The notes under the pieces: generated by a model
Told to the model about the DNA's origin: nothing
The model's database searches: none
Seen by the model: only the letters and a program-made list of their open reading frames with translations
Part shown: positions 54,974-63,367 of the stretch, one piece after another
Numbering within the stretch: position 1 is the first letter of the stretch
Layout of the letters: the number at the start of each line of letters is the position of its first letter
Origin: an uncultured bacterium
GTDB lineage: Bacteria; Planctomycetota; UBA1135; GCA-002686595
Direction: 5' to 3'
DNA length: 64,000 nucleotides
Assembly (NCBI GenBank): GCA_902826945.1
Contig: CADEGS010000002.1
Location: forward strand, 52,475-116,474
Translations under genes and position numbers: made by a program

Positions 54974-55209
54974 CGGGGAAGGATGCGTGCGGAGCCCGCT
55001 CCGGGAAGGGATTGCCCGTCCCCGCGCGCGCGGCGCGAGCCAGGGTAGCCCACCTCCCCCTCCCGGCGCGAGCCGCGCGCTCAGAAGGGCTCAAGAACGG
55101 AGCGCCGCAGGTTCGACGTTCCCTCCCGAGAGCCCCGTCCCCGCCTGCGGGGACCGGCGCGGGGGACCGCGCATCCGGCGTGCTCCCCCTCCACCCACCA
55201 TCGATCCCA

Positions 55210-56151
55210 ATGGCCCGCACGAACCGCACCACCGAGACCGACACCCCCCGGACCACCGCGAAGAACGATCGGCCGACCCGCGTGCGGGGCGGCGGGCTGG
55301 CGTGGCTGCTCGTGCTCGGCGGGCTCGCGCTCGTCGCCGGCGGCGCGGCCCTGTGCCTGGCCGACCGCTTCTCGTGGCAGGTCGTGCGCGTGCGCCGCAT
55401 GCTGGAGACCTTCGGCGTGAGCGGCGCGCCCGTCGCGCTGACGGGCGTGACCGTGCTCGCCGCCGGCATGGCGGCGCGCGCCGCCCTGCGCGGCAGCCGC
55501 TCGCTCGTCGCCGGCCAGGGCGGGGGCGCGCAGGGCGAGCGCCTGGAGCTCGTCACCGGCCAGCTCGCGACCGATCTGGCGAGCGTGCGCCAGGCGATGG
55601 GACGGCTGGGCGAGGGCATGAACCAGCTCGCGGGCGCGCAGAATCAGCTCGGGACGCAGCTCGCCGAGCTCGGCGCGACCGATCCGGGCAAGGACCAGCG
55701 CGAGGGGCTGTTCCGCCTCGCGGCCAGCATGGACAAGCTCGCCGCCCAGATCGACGAGCGCTTCGTCGCCCTGGAGCGCGAGCTGGGCGAGCGCTTCGAG
55801 CGCGTCGCCGTCGTGCTGGAGTCCGGCGGCGGCCCGAGCGCGATGTCCGGCGGCGGCGCGAGCGTGTTCGAGCACGAGGCCGCGGCGCCGCCCCGTGCGG
55901 GCGGCCTCGTCTACGTCGACGAGCACCCGGGCGCGACGCAGGAGGAGCTCGACGTCCTGGTCGAGCTCGAGCGCGAGCTCCTGGACGGCAAGGAGCCCAA
56001 CCTCGAGTTCTTCGACGCGGTCGAGGACTTCGACGCCAGCGCCTCGAGCGAGCTCGGGACGAAGTCCGTGCAGCTCAACCTCGAGACGCCGCCGGCGCGC
56101 GGCCCGCGCAAGCCGCTCGACATCGTGCGGCCGGACGAGAAGAAGCGCTGA
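55210..56151 (+). CDS. Membrane protein with coiled coil, unknown function
   Basis: A 313-residue protein. After a charged N-terminus there are two hydrophobic segments (about 33-52, LLVLGGLALVAGGAALCLA; about 73-93, VALTGVTVLAAGMAARAAL). A heptad-like coiled coil follows (about 110-205, TGQLATDLASVRQAMGRLGE and similar), then an acidic tail with LDVLVELERELLDGKEPNLE. The start at 55210 is chosen because the upstream open frame is not protein-like. The stop codon is the first part of hairpin-chain repeat B. Confidence 0.6.
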   Translation: MARTNRTTETDTPRTTAKNDRPTRVRGGGLAWLLVLGGLALVAGGAALCLADRFSWQVVRVRRMLETFGVSGAPVALTGVTVLAAGMAARAALRGSRSLVAGQGGGAQGERLELVTGQLATDLASVRQAMGRLGEGMNQLAGAQNQLGTQLAELGATDPGKDQREGLFRLAASMDKLAAQIDERFVALERELGERFERVAVVLESGGGPSAMSGGGASVFEHEAAAPPRAGGLVYVDEHPGATQEELDVLVELERELLDGKEPNLEFFDAVEDFDASASSELGTKSVQLNLETPPARGPRKPLDIVRPDEKKR

Positions 56152-56263
56152 GCGACCTCCGGTCGCTCAGCCCGCGGCCCCCTGGCCGCGGCCGGCGCGC
56201 AGCGCCGTAGCGCCGCAGGCCTCGCTCGCGCCGCAGGCGCGACCCCATCGTCGCGCAGCGACG
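56147..56263 (+). repeat. Hairpin-chain repeat, copy B
   Basis: Same order as copy A: 56147-56171 (11-bp stem, loop TCC, containing the TGA of the membrane protein), 56172-56191 (CCGCGGCC/GGCCGCGG), 56193-56207 (CGGCGC-GCA-GCGCCG), 56226-56242 (TCGCGCC-GCA-GGCGCGA), 56249-56263 (CGTCGC-GCA-GCGACG). Copies differ at paired positions so that the stems are kept. The remaining 174 bases to 56437 hold no gene that I can support. Confidence 0.85.
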
Positions 56264-56437
56264 GAAGCACGCGCCCGAGAGCACGCCCCACCGACCACGG
56301 TCCGGACATCGTCCCAGCGTCAACCGAGCACACGGAGCTCGGTCCGCGAGACCAATAGCGACTCCACCCTTCGCGCGAGCCGAGCGCCGATCCCCGCGCA
56401 GCGACTCACGCAGCGCGCCCCCTCGGCGCGCCCGCGG

Positions 56438-59281
56438 TCACTCCTGCGCTTCCTCGCGCCGCTCGCGGAAGAAGGTCGCGAACGGGTTGTAGGAGCCCGC
56501 GCCCTGTCCCGAGCGCCGCACGGCGTCCGCGTCGTAGCCCTCGTCGCGCTCGCGTCCGCCGGCGCGCCCGCCCGGACGCCCGCCGCCGCGGCGGTCACCG
56601 CCACCGCCGCCGCCGCGCCCACCGCCACCGCCGCCGCCTCCACGGCGTCCCTCGCCGCGCTGGCCCGCGCCGGCCAGGCCGTCGCGCCGCGAGCGTGCGG
56701 CGCGCACGATGGGCTGCGGCTCCGAGGACCACGCCTCGCGCGCGCCGCCCTCGTCACGCCGGCGGCCGCCGCGGCGTCCGGCGCCCTCGCCCTCGGCGCG
56801 CGGGCGCCCTTCGCCGCGCGGGCGGCCCTCGCCGCGCGGGCGGCGCGGCTCGCGCCGCTCGTCGGGGACGTTCTTGAGCGACAGCTCGACGCGCGGCCCG
56901 GCGCCGTCGACGACGCGCGCGCGCAGCACCTGGCCGACCGAGAGCAGCTCGCGCGCGTCGCGCACGTAGCGCGCCGAGAGCTCGCTGATGTGGATCATCC
57001 CGTCGCGCGGGATGCCCAGGTCCACGAACACGCCGAAGCTCGTGACGCTGACGACCAGCCCCTCGACGACGGCGTCCTTGGCGATCGCCTCGGCCGGCGT
57101 CTCGGGCGCCAGCAGGCGCGGGTGGAAGAGGCGCGCGCGCCCGTCGCGGCCGGCGCGCCCGATCGCGCGCGAGAGGTCGCGCCACACGGGCTCGGCCATC
57201 CCCTCGGGCTTCTGCGCGCGGCGCAGAAGGTCGGCGCGCCCCAGCGCTTCCTCGACGCTCGGCGCGACGAGCGCGGCCACCGCGCGCGCCTGCTCGTACT
57301 GCTCGGGGTGCACGAACACGCGCTCGAGCGGCTCGGGCGCGCCCGAGAGGACCAGGAAGCCCGCCGCGTTCGTCCAGCGCACGCCGTCGAGCAGGCCCTC
57401 GCCGCGCAGCTCCTCGCGCGAGGCGAACGGCCGCTCGGCGCGCCGCGCGACGATCTTCTTCGCCAGCTCGTAGTCGAGCCCGGGGACGTGCCGCAGCACG
57501 TGCAGCGGCGCCGTGTTCGGGTCGCAGCCGACGAACGCGACGCACGACTCGATCGCGTCGGAGACCAGGCGGCGCAGGTTGGCCTTGCTGACGACCGACT
57601 GCTCGCGCCCCAGCCCGAGGTGGCGCACGTCCACCTTGAGCAGCTCCGCCAGCGGGTCCTGCAGGCGGCGTCCGAGGGAGATCGCCATGCGCGCCGGCAC
57701 GGAGTGCTCGCCCAGCTCGGCGCGCGCGGGCTCGGAGTTCGCGTAGCTCGAGAGGCCCGCCTCGAGCACCGGGAAGACCGCCACGTCGGCGCCGAGCTGC
57801 GCCAGCGCGGCGCGCAGCTTGCGCGTCGCGTCGCGCACGCCCTTGCCGTTGCCGACCGCCAGGCAGCGCACCCCGCGCTCGCGCAGCGCGTTGCCGACCG
57901 CCTCGGCCAGCGCGGCGGGCTCGAGCGACGAGGCCTCGACCTTCACCTCGCCGCCCTGCGGCGCGCCGTCGGCGTCCAGCGCGACGATCGTCCAGTCGCC
58001 CTTGGGGTTCACGTCGAGCCCCGCCACGGGCCGCGGGCCGTAGGGCGGCGCGAGCAGCACGTGGCGCAGGCTCTGGCCGAGGAAGCGCAGCGCCTCGTCC
58101 TCGGCGCGCTCGCGCAGCTCGTGCTTCACCTCCTCCTCGAGGTAGGGCATCAGCCGGCGCCAGAAGGCGCGCTCGGCGACCGCGTGCAGCGCCGGCGCGA
58201 AGGCCGGGCGCAGGCGCCGGCCCAGCGCGGCCCGCACCTTGGGCATCGCCAGCGCCGGGTCGAGGCGCACGACGAGCGCGACCTGGCGCTGCATCAGCGC
58301 CTGGCGCAGCGCGAGCAGGCGGTGCCCCTGGATCTGGCTCAGCGGCGCGTCGAGGCGCAGGAGCGAGCGCGCGCGCGCCAGCTTCTTCTCGTCGCCCAGC
58401 GCGCGCGCCGAGAGGCGCGCCTGGCGCAGCGCCAGCCGGCGCAGCGTCGCGCGCAGGCGGCTGTCGCGGCCCAGGCGGTCGGAGAGGATGCGCAGCGCGC
58501 CCTCGAGCACCTGCTCGTCGGTGTGCAGGTCGCGGTCGGGGTTGACGAACGGCTGGCACACGCGCGCCAGCTCGGGCGAGAACTCGACGCGGATCGGAGC
58601 GTGCTTGTGCGAGGCCTCGGCGTCTCCCGCGGCCGCCGGCTCGCCGGCCGGCGCCTCGGCGTCGGTCGCCGCCGCCGCATCGTCCGTCTCCGCCGTCGCG
58701 TCCTGCGCGTGCTCGTCGGCGTGCGCGTCGCCGGCCTCCTCGGGGTGCTCGTCGCCGTGCGACTCCGCGGGCGCCTCGGCCGGCGCGGACGCCGGCGCGG
58801 CCGCGGCGGGCGCCTCGGCGTGCGCGTGCTCGCCCTCCGCTTCCTCCTCCTCGGGGGCCTCGGGCTCCGCCGGAGCGCTCGCGTCCGGCTCGACGAGCAG
58901 GTCCGCGAGCGCGCCCAGGCCGCGGTCGAGCGCGAGCTGCACCTCGGGCTCGGGGTTGCGCTGCGCCACGAGCAGGTTGTCGAGCTGCCAGCGCTCGACG
59001 CTGGCCTCGAGCTCGCGCCGCGCGCGCTCGGCGCGCGCGTCGTCGCCCGCGATCGACTTCGCCAGGTTCGCGCGCCGCGCCTCGACGTCGTCGAGCTGGC
59101 GGCGGCGCCGGTCGAGGCGGCGCAGCCCGGACTCGGTGAGCCCGCCGACCTCCACGCGCCGGTACGCGGCCAGGTAGGCGGGCCGCAGGCCCGCCGCGAG
59201 CGCTTCCCACGCGTAGGCGAGCTCTTCCCTCGAGACCGAAAACTCCTTGGCCAGCGTCTTGGTGATCGCTGCGACACTCAC
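56438..59281 (-). CDS. tex: Tex-family RNA-binding transcription accessory protein
   Basis: A 947-residue Tex protein. The N-terminal helical region, a YqgF-like RNase H fold (PVAGLDVNPKGDWTIVALDA), helix-hairpin-helix repeats (VPGLDYELAKKIVARRAE and SREELRGEGLLDGVRW), and an S1 RNA-binding domain (VVEGLVVSVTSFGVFVDLGI, DGMIHISELS) appear in order. Two unusual additions: a ~100-residue Ala/Glu-rich insert near 135-240, and an Arg/Gly-rich tail (PRGEGRPRGEGRPRAEGEG, then runs of GGGG and RR). The GTG start at 59281 has GAGGGAATGAC upstream; an in-frame ATG at 59374 lies inside a TACCAT -10 box and is rejected. Confidence 0.88.
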   Translation of the reverse strand: MSVAAITKTLAKEFSVSREELAYAWEALAAGLRPAYLAAYRRVEVGGLTESGLRRLDRRRRQLDDVEARRANLAKSIAGDDARAERARRELEASVERWQLDNLLVAQRNPEPEVQLALDRGLGALADLLVEPDASAPAEPEAPEEEEAEGEHAHAEAPAAAAPASAPAEAPAESHGDEHPEEAGDAHADEHAQDATAETDDAAAATDAEAPAGEPAAAGDAEASHKHAPIRVEFSPELARVCQPFVNPDRDLHTDEQVLEGALRILSDRLGRDSRLRATLRRLALRQARLSARALGDEKKLARARSLLRLDAPLSQIQGHRLLALRQALMQRQVALVVRLDPALAMPKVRAALGRRLRPAFAPALHAVAERAFWRRLMPYLEEEVKHELRERAEDEALRFLGQSLRHVLLAPPYGPRPVAGLDVNPKGDWTIVALDADGAPQGGEVKVEASSLEPAALAEAVGNALRERGVRCLAVGNGKGVRDATRKLRAALAQLGADVAVFPVLEAGLSSYANSEPARAELGEHSVPARMAISLGRRLQDPLAELLKVDVRHLGLGREQSVVSKANLRRLVSDAIESCVAFVGCDPNTAPLHVLRHVPGLDYELAKKIVARRAERPFASREELRGEGLLDGVRWTNAAGFLVLSGAPEPLERVFVHPEQYEQARAVAALVAPSVEEALGRADLLRRAQKPEGMAEPVWRDLSRAIGRAGRDGRARLFHPRLLAPETPAEAIAKDAVVEGLVVSVTSFGVFVDLGIPRDGMIHISELSARYVRDARELLSVGQVLRARVVDGAGPRVELSLKNVPDERREPRRPRGEGRPRGEGRPRAEGEGAGRRGGRRRDEGGAREAWSSEPQPIVRAARSRRDGLAGAGQRGEGRRGGGGGGGGRGGGGGGDRRGGGRPGGRAGGRERDEGYDADAVRRSGQGAGSYNPFATFFRERREEAQE

Positions 59282-59372
59282 GTCATTCCCTCGGGGTGGT
59301 GGGTCCGCGACCCTTGCCCTGGCGACGGTGCGGGCGGCCGGCTCCGATGCGGAGCGGGCGGCGGAGCGAGCC

Positions 59373-59378
59373 ATGGTA
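59373..59378 (-). promoter_or_regulatory. -10-like box TACCAT upstream of tex
   Basis: Minus-strand TACCAT overlaps an in-frame ATG, so transcription should begin downstream of that ATG. The leader to the GTG at 59281 is about 85 bases. Confidence 0.35.
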
Positions 59379-59454
59379 GCCGCCCGGCCGGATCCCAGGT
59401 AGAGGCCGAGCGGCGCACGCGCGCGCGGGCACGGCGGCCGCGCCGCGCGGGAAC

Positions 59455-60021
59455 TCAGATGCGCACCAGCTGCACCAGGGTCTTGCCGAAGCGCAGGCCG
59501 ACGGCGTCGTCGTAGGCCGTCACCAGGTTGCCGTCGCGCTCGAGCTGGTGGCCGGTGTAGCGCGCGCCCGCCTCGCGCAGCAGCGCGCGCAGCGAGGGAT
59601 GCCCCGTCACGCGCTTGCCCTTCACGACGCCGGCGCGACCCAGGACGAGGACCGCCTCGCCCCAGGCCGCGACGAGCTTGCCCTGCGCGCTCGCCTCGCG
59701 CGCCAGACGCTGCGCGTCCGGATCGGCGGCCAGCCCCAGCGCGCCGGGGCCGCCGCAGAAGAGCGCGCCGCTGTAGTCGCCCATCGAGGCGTCGCGCAGC
59801 AGGCCGTCGGGCTGCAGCTCGTCCTGCAGCTCGCCGCGCAGGAGGCGCGTGTCGCTCGGCGCGACCACGCGCGTGCCCACGTGCACGTTGTGCAGCGCGG
59901 AGCGCGCGTAGCGCATCGTCGTCTCGGCGTAGCCGCCGTCGGGGAGCACCACCAGCACGGTGCTCACGTACTTGTGCACGACCAGGCCGTGCTCGTCCGT
60001 CTCGGGCTCTTTCTTGGCCAT
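59455..60021 (-). CDS. DJ-1/PfpI-fold protein lacking the catalytic cysteine
   Basis: A 188-residue protein. The C-terminal two thirds follow the DJ-1/PfpI pattern (SGALFCGGPGALGLAADPDA, then GKLVAAWGEAVLVLGRAGVV, KGKRVTGHPSLRALLREAGA, NLVTA). In active members the nucleophile elbow reads AICHG; here AWGEA stands in its place, so the cysteine and neighbouring histidine are lost. It is probably non-enzymatic or uses other residues. The ATG at 60021 has a GGAG eight bases upstream. It lies 44 bases downstream of the beta-propeller gene on the same strand. Confidence 0.7.
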   Translation of the reverse strand: MAKKEPETDEHGLVVHKYVSTVLVVLPDGGYAETTMRYARSALHNVHVGTRVVAPSDTRLLRGELQDELQPDGLLRDASMGDYSGALFCGGPGALGLAADPDAQRLAREASAQGKLVAAWGEAVLVLGRAGVVKGKRVTGHPSLRALLREAGARYTGHQLERDGNLVTAYDDAVGLRFGKTLVQLVRI

Positions 60022-60065
60022 GGATTGCTCCGCGTCGCGGACGGGATCGGTCGGATCGCCCTCCG

Positions 60066-61031
60066 TCAGGCCGGGATCTCGAAGACCGACGCGCGCGTCT
60101 CCTCGGCGAGCACGCCCGCGCCCTGGGAGATCTGCCAGGCGATGCGCTCGTCCAGGCCCGGCAGCGCGACCTCGCCCAGCGGACGGCCGCTGAGCGCGTC
60201 GCGCACGGAGAGCAGCGCGCCGTTCGCGACGTAGAGCTTGCCGCTGTCCAGCGAGACGCTGACGTCGGGCAGGTCGTCGGCCGAGTCCTCGACGAGCTTC
60301 TCGCGCCACAGGCGCACGGCCTCGCCGGTGCGCGTCGAGAAGGCCTCGAGCAGGAGCTCCTGCTCGCCGCGGCGCGCGGCGGGACGGCCGGAGAGGACCA
60401 GCAGCACGCCGTCGCCCGCCTGCAGCTCGTGGATCACCGGGTACTCGGGCGCGACCAAGAGCACGCGCCGCCCGCCCGCCTGCGCGTCCAGCGCGAGCAC
60501 GCCCTGGCGGCGCTGCGCGGCGTCGGTGAAGGCGACGAAGACGCGCTCGCCGTCGCGCGCGAGCAGGTGGTAGCGCTCGCCCTCGCGCTCGTACACCCAC
60601 ACCGAGCCCATCGCCTGCGTGAGGATGCCCGTGACGCGCGCGGGCGTGATCGTGACCGTCACGTCGCCCGCCACGACGGCCATGTCGAAGGGGTCGATCT
60701 CGCTGGCGGCGAGCAGCTCGCCCGTCGCGATCGCCATGCGCGCGATGCGGTGGCCCTGGATGCCCGGGCCGAGCACGACGACGTCGTCCTGGCCGCCCAG
60801 GCCGACGCCGAAGCCACGGCCGTAGCCGACCTCGCACGGTGACACCCACAGCGTCTCGCCGGTCGAGCGGTCGAAGGCGCCCAGCTTGCCGGGGATCACG
60901 TCGTCCACCCACTTCCCGCCCACGGGCGGGTCGTAGCCGTGGAGGAAGACCGGGCCCGTCTGTCCGACGAAGACGCCGTCGATCTCCCCCTTGAACTCGC
61001 GGCTCCAGCGCCTGCGCGCGGTGCGTGTCAT
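60066..61031 (-). CDS. PQQ/beta-propeller repeat protein, cytoplasmic
   Basis: A 321-residue protein without signal peptide. It is made of beta-propeller-like repeats similar to PQQ/WD40-like units (GKLGAFDRSTGETLWVSPCE, MAIATGELLAASE, LDAQAGGRRVLLV, FSTRTGEAVRLWRE, VRDALSGRPLGEV). Such proteins are generally interaction scaffolds; no ligand-binding or catalytic residues are recognised. The start at 61031 is fixed by a promoter with TTGGTG, 18 bases, TACCAT, then six bases and ATG; a longer in-frame start at 61067 would lie upstream of this promoter. Confidence 0.7.
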   Translation of the reverse strand: MTRTARRRWSREFKGEIDGVFVGQTGPVFLHGYDPPVGGKWVDDVIPGKLGAFDRSTGETLWVSPCEVGYGRGFGVGLGGQDDVVVLGPGIQGHRIARMAIATGELLAASEIDPFDMAVVAGDVTVTITPARVTGILTQAMGSVWVYEREGERYHLLARDGERVFVAFTDAAQRRQGVLALDAQAGGRRVLLVAPEYPVIHELQAGDGVLLVLSGRPAARRGEQELLLEAFSTRTGEAVRLWREKLVEDSADDLPDVSVSLDSGKLYVANGALLSVRDALSGRPLGEVALPGLDERIAWQISQGAGVLAEETRASVFEIPA

Positions 61032-61037
61032 GCGCGG

Positions 61038-61067
61038 ATGGTAGCGGGCGGTCGCGCCCGGCACCAA
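61038..61067 (-). promoter_or_regulatory. Promoter TTGGTG-N18-TACCAT, six bases before the ATG
   Basis: On the minus strand the -35 TTGGTG is at 61067-61062 and the -10 TACCAT at 61043-61038, followed by CCGCGC and the ATG at 61031. This is the best supported of the leaderless-type starts because both boxes are visible. Confidence 0.55.
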
Positions 61068-61087
61068 GCGTCGGGGGCGCGCGCCGA

Positions 61088-61105
61088 CCGCCCGCGTGCG
61101 GGCGG
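61088..61105 (-). terminator. Stem-loop after fusA
   Basis: CCGCCCGC-GT-GCGGGCGG, an eight-base perfect stem 14 bases past the end of fusA. No T-run. It separates fusA from the propeller gene's own promoter. Confidence 0.4.
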
Positions 61106-61119
61106 CCGGCGGCGGGGGA

Positions 61120-63222
61120 TCAGGCGCCGCCCTCGAGGACCTTGGCCGCCACGTTGGTCGGGACGGCGCGGTACTCCTGCAGCTCCATCGCGTAGGAGCC
61201 GCGGCCCTGCGTGGCGCCGCGCAGCGCGGAGGAGTAGGCGAACATCTCGGCGATCGGCACGAGCCCGCGCACGATGCGCTGGTCGCCGCTGGCCTCGATC
61301 TCGCCGACCTCGCCGCGGCGCGAGTTCAGGTCGCCCACGACGCCGCCCAGGTACTCCTCGGGCACGCGCACCTCGACCTTCATGATCGGCTCGAGCAGCG
61401 TGCTGTTGCCCTGGCAGGCCTCGCGGAAGGCCTGCACGCCGGCGGCGTGGAAGGCCATCTCGCTCGAGTCGACGTCGTGCGCCTTGCCGTCGAACAGGGC
61501 GGCCTGGACGTTCACGAAGGGGTAGCCGGTGGTGCCCCCGCCGAGCACGCCCTCCTTGATGCCGTCCTCGACCGCGGGGATGTACTCGCGCGGGACGTTG
61601 CCGCCCTTGACCTCGTTCGTGAACTGGAAGATGCCGTCCTCGGTCTCGCCCGTGCCGAAGCGCACGTTGATCACGGCGTACTGGCCGCGGCCGCCGCTCT
61701 GGCGGATGTAGCGCACCTCCAGCTCGCGCGGGGCGCGCAGCTGCTGCTTGTAGGCCACCTTCGGGCGGCCGGTGACGACCTCGCAGCCGTAGTCGCGCTG
61801 GATGCGGTTGACCACGATCTCGAGGTGCAGCTCGCCCATCCCCGAGATGACGAGGTCGCCCGTCTCCTCGTTCGTCTGCGCGCGGAAGGTGGGGTCCTCG
61901 CGCATCATGCGCCCGATCACGTCGGTGAGCTTGTCGCGGTCCTGGCTGCGCTTGGGCTCGATGGACATCGCGATCACCGACTCGGGGAAGTGGATCTTCG
62001 AGAGCTGGATCGGATGGTCCTCGTCGCACAGCGTGTCGCCGGTGACGGTGTTCTTGAGGCCGAGCACGGCCGCGATCTGGCCGGCCGGCACCTCGTCGAT
62101 CGACTCGCGCTTGTTGGCGTGCACGCGCACCAGGCGGCCGATGCGCTCGTGCTTGCGCGTGCGCGGGTTGAGCACGCGCACGCCCTTCTTCAGCACGCCC
62201 GAGTAGACGCGCACGAAGGTCAGGTCGCCGGTGGCCTCGGCGATGGTCTTGAAGGCCATCAGGCTCATCGGCTCGCTGTCCTCCGCCTTGCGCGTGGCCG
62301 GCTGGCCGTCGGGCGTCTCGCCCTCGACCGGGGGCAGGTCGAGCGGGTTCGGGAGGTAGTCCACGACCGCGTCGAGCAGCAGGGCGACGCCCTTGTCCTT
62401 CAGCGCCGAGCCGCACAGGACGGGCGTGATCTCCATCGCGACCGTGCCCTTGCGCAGCGCGCGCCGGATCATCTCGGGGCTGATCTCCTCCTCCTCGACG
62501 AAGAGGTCGAGCAGCTCCTCGTCGAACTCCGCGGCCGTCTCGCACAGCTCGTGGCGGCGCACCTGCGCCTCCTCCATCAGCTCCGGCGGGATCGGCAGCA
62601 CGCTGTAGGTCTTGCCGCCGCTGCCCTCCTCGAACTGGAGGTAGCGCATGCCGACCAGGTCGATCACGGCCTGGAAGTCCTTCTCGCGGCCGATCGGCAT
62701 CTGCACCGGGACGGGGCGCGCGCCGAGGCGGTCGATGATCGTCTGCACCGAGCGGTCGAAGTCCGCGCCGACGCGGTCGAGCTTGTTGACGAAGCACAGG
62801 CGCGGCACGCGGTAGCGGTCGGCCTGGCGCCAGACCGTCTCGGACTGCGCCTCGACCCCTTGCACGCCGTCGAACACCGCCACAGCCCCGTCGAGCACGC
62901 GCAGCGAGCGCTCCACCTCGACCGTGAAGTCGACGTGGCCGGGCGTGTCGATGATGTTGATCGAGTGCTCCTTCCACTCGACCGAGGTGGCGGCCGACTG
63001 GATCGTGATGCCCCGCTTCTGCTCCTCCTCGAGGAAGTCCATCGTGGCGGCGCCGTCGTGCACCTCGCCCACGCGGTGGATCTTCGCGGTCAGGAACAGG
63101 ATGCGCTCCGTGACGGTCGTCTTGCCGGCATCGATGTGGGCCATGATGCCGATGTTGCGGTGCGTGACGAGGCCGGACTGCTTCGGATCGGAGGCGCTCT
63201 TGGTCTGGACGGCTGGAGTCAT
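61120..63222 (-). CDS. fusA: Translation elongation factor G
   Basis: A 700-residue EF-G. GTPase motifs: G1 [10 protein letters not shown]2 [10 protein letters not shown]3 [10 protein letters not shown]4 NKLDRVGAD. Domains II-V follow in order, with the domain IV region [10 protein letters not shown] and [20 protein letters not shown] and the end [16 protein letters not shown]. It drives ribosomal translocation. It is not in a rpsL-rpsG-tufA context here, so it may be one of several EF-G paralogues. Preceded by a promoter and a structured ~110-base leader, without a good Shine-Dalgarno next to the ATG. Confidence 0.93.
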   Translation of the reverse strand: MTPAVQTKSASDPKQSGLVTHRNIGIMAHIDAGKTTVTERILFLTAKIHRVGEVHDGAATMDFLEEEQKRGITIQSAATSVEWKEHSINIIDTPGHVDFTVEVERSLRVLDGAVAVFDGVQGVEAQSETVWRQADRYRVPRLCFVNKLDRVGADFDRSVQTIIDRLGARPVPVQMPIGREKDFQAVIDLVGMRYLQFEEGSGGKTYSVLPIPPELMEEAQVRRHELCETAAEFDEELLDLFVEEEEISPEMIRRALRKGTVAMEITPVLCGSALKDKGVALLLDAVVDYLPNPLDLPPVEGETPDGQPATRKAEDSEPMSLMAFKTIAEATGDLTFVRVYSGVLKKGVRVLNPRTRKHERIGRLVRVHANKRESIDEVPAGQIAAVLGLKNTVTGDTLCDEDHPIQLSKIHFPESVIAMSIEPKRSQDRDKLTDVIGRMMREDPTFRAQTNEETGDLVISGMGELHLEIVVNRIQRDYGCEVVTGRPKVAYKQQLRAPRELEVRYIRQSGGRGQYAVINVRFGTGETEDGIFQFTNEVKGGNVPREYIPAVEDGIKEGVLGGGTTGYPFVNVQAALFDGKAHDVDSSEMAFHAAGVQAFREACQGNSTLLEPIMKVEVRVPEEYLGGVVGDLNSRRGEVGEIEASGDQRIVRGLVPIAEMFAYSSALRGATQGRGSYAMELQEYRAVPTNVAAKVLEGGA

Positions 63223-63241
63223 CGGAGGGATTCCACGAGGG

Positions 63242-63301
63242 GGGCGGCGCAGAGGCGCCGCCCGAGGGGTGCGGATCCGTCGGGAGGGCCCCGGACGGAT
63301 C
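63242..63301 (-). promoter_or_regulatory. Structured 5' leader of fusA with two stem-loops
   Basis: Two perfect stems lie in the leader: 63242-63263 (GGGCGGCGC/GCGCCGCCC, loop four bases) and 63274-63301 (GATCCGTC/GACGGATC, loop 12 bases). Nearest stem ends about 20 bases before the ATG. They could control translation or stability of the fusA mRNA; no known riboswitch class is recognised. Confidence 0.45.
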
Positions 63302-63339
63302 GGTGCGGATCGCCCCTTTTCGGGCGGTGCGAGCGAAAA

Positions 63340-63367
63340 AGGTTAGATGCTTTCGGCGGGCTGTCAA
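63340..63367 (-). promoter_or_regulatory. fusA promoter TTGACA-N16-TAACCT
   Basis: Minus-strand -35 TTGACA (63367-63362), a 16-base spacer, and -10 TAACCT (63345-63340). The -35 is the vegetative sigma consensus, and this is the strongest promoter in the window. Predicted start near 63333 gives a leader of about 110 bases. Confidence 0.65.

Noticed and set aside
55081..55926. Open frame antisense to the coiled-coil membrane protein
   Set aside because: Low-complexity His/Arg/Ala content, no start signal, opposite a protein with clear membrane helices.
59282..59374. ATG at 59374 as start of tex
   Set aside because: It overlaps the TACCAT box and gives 31 non-homologous residues; the GTG at 59281 has a ribosome-binding sequence and begins at the Tex N-terminus.
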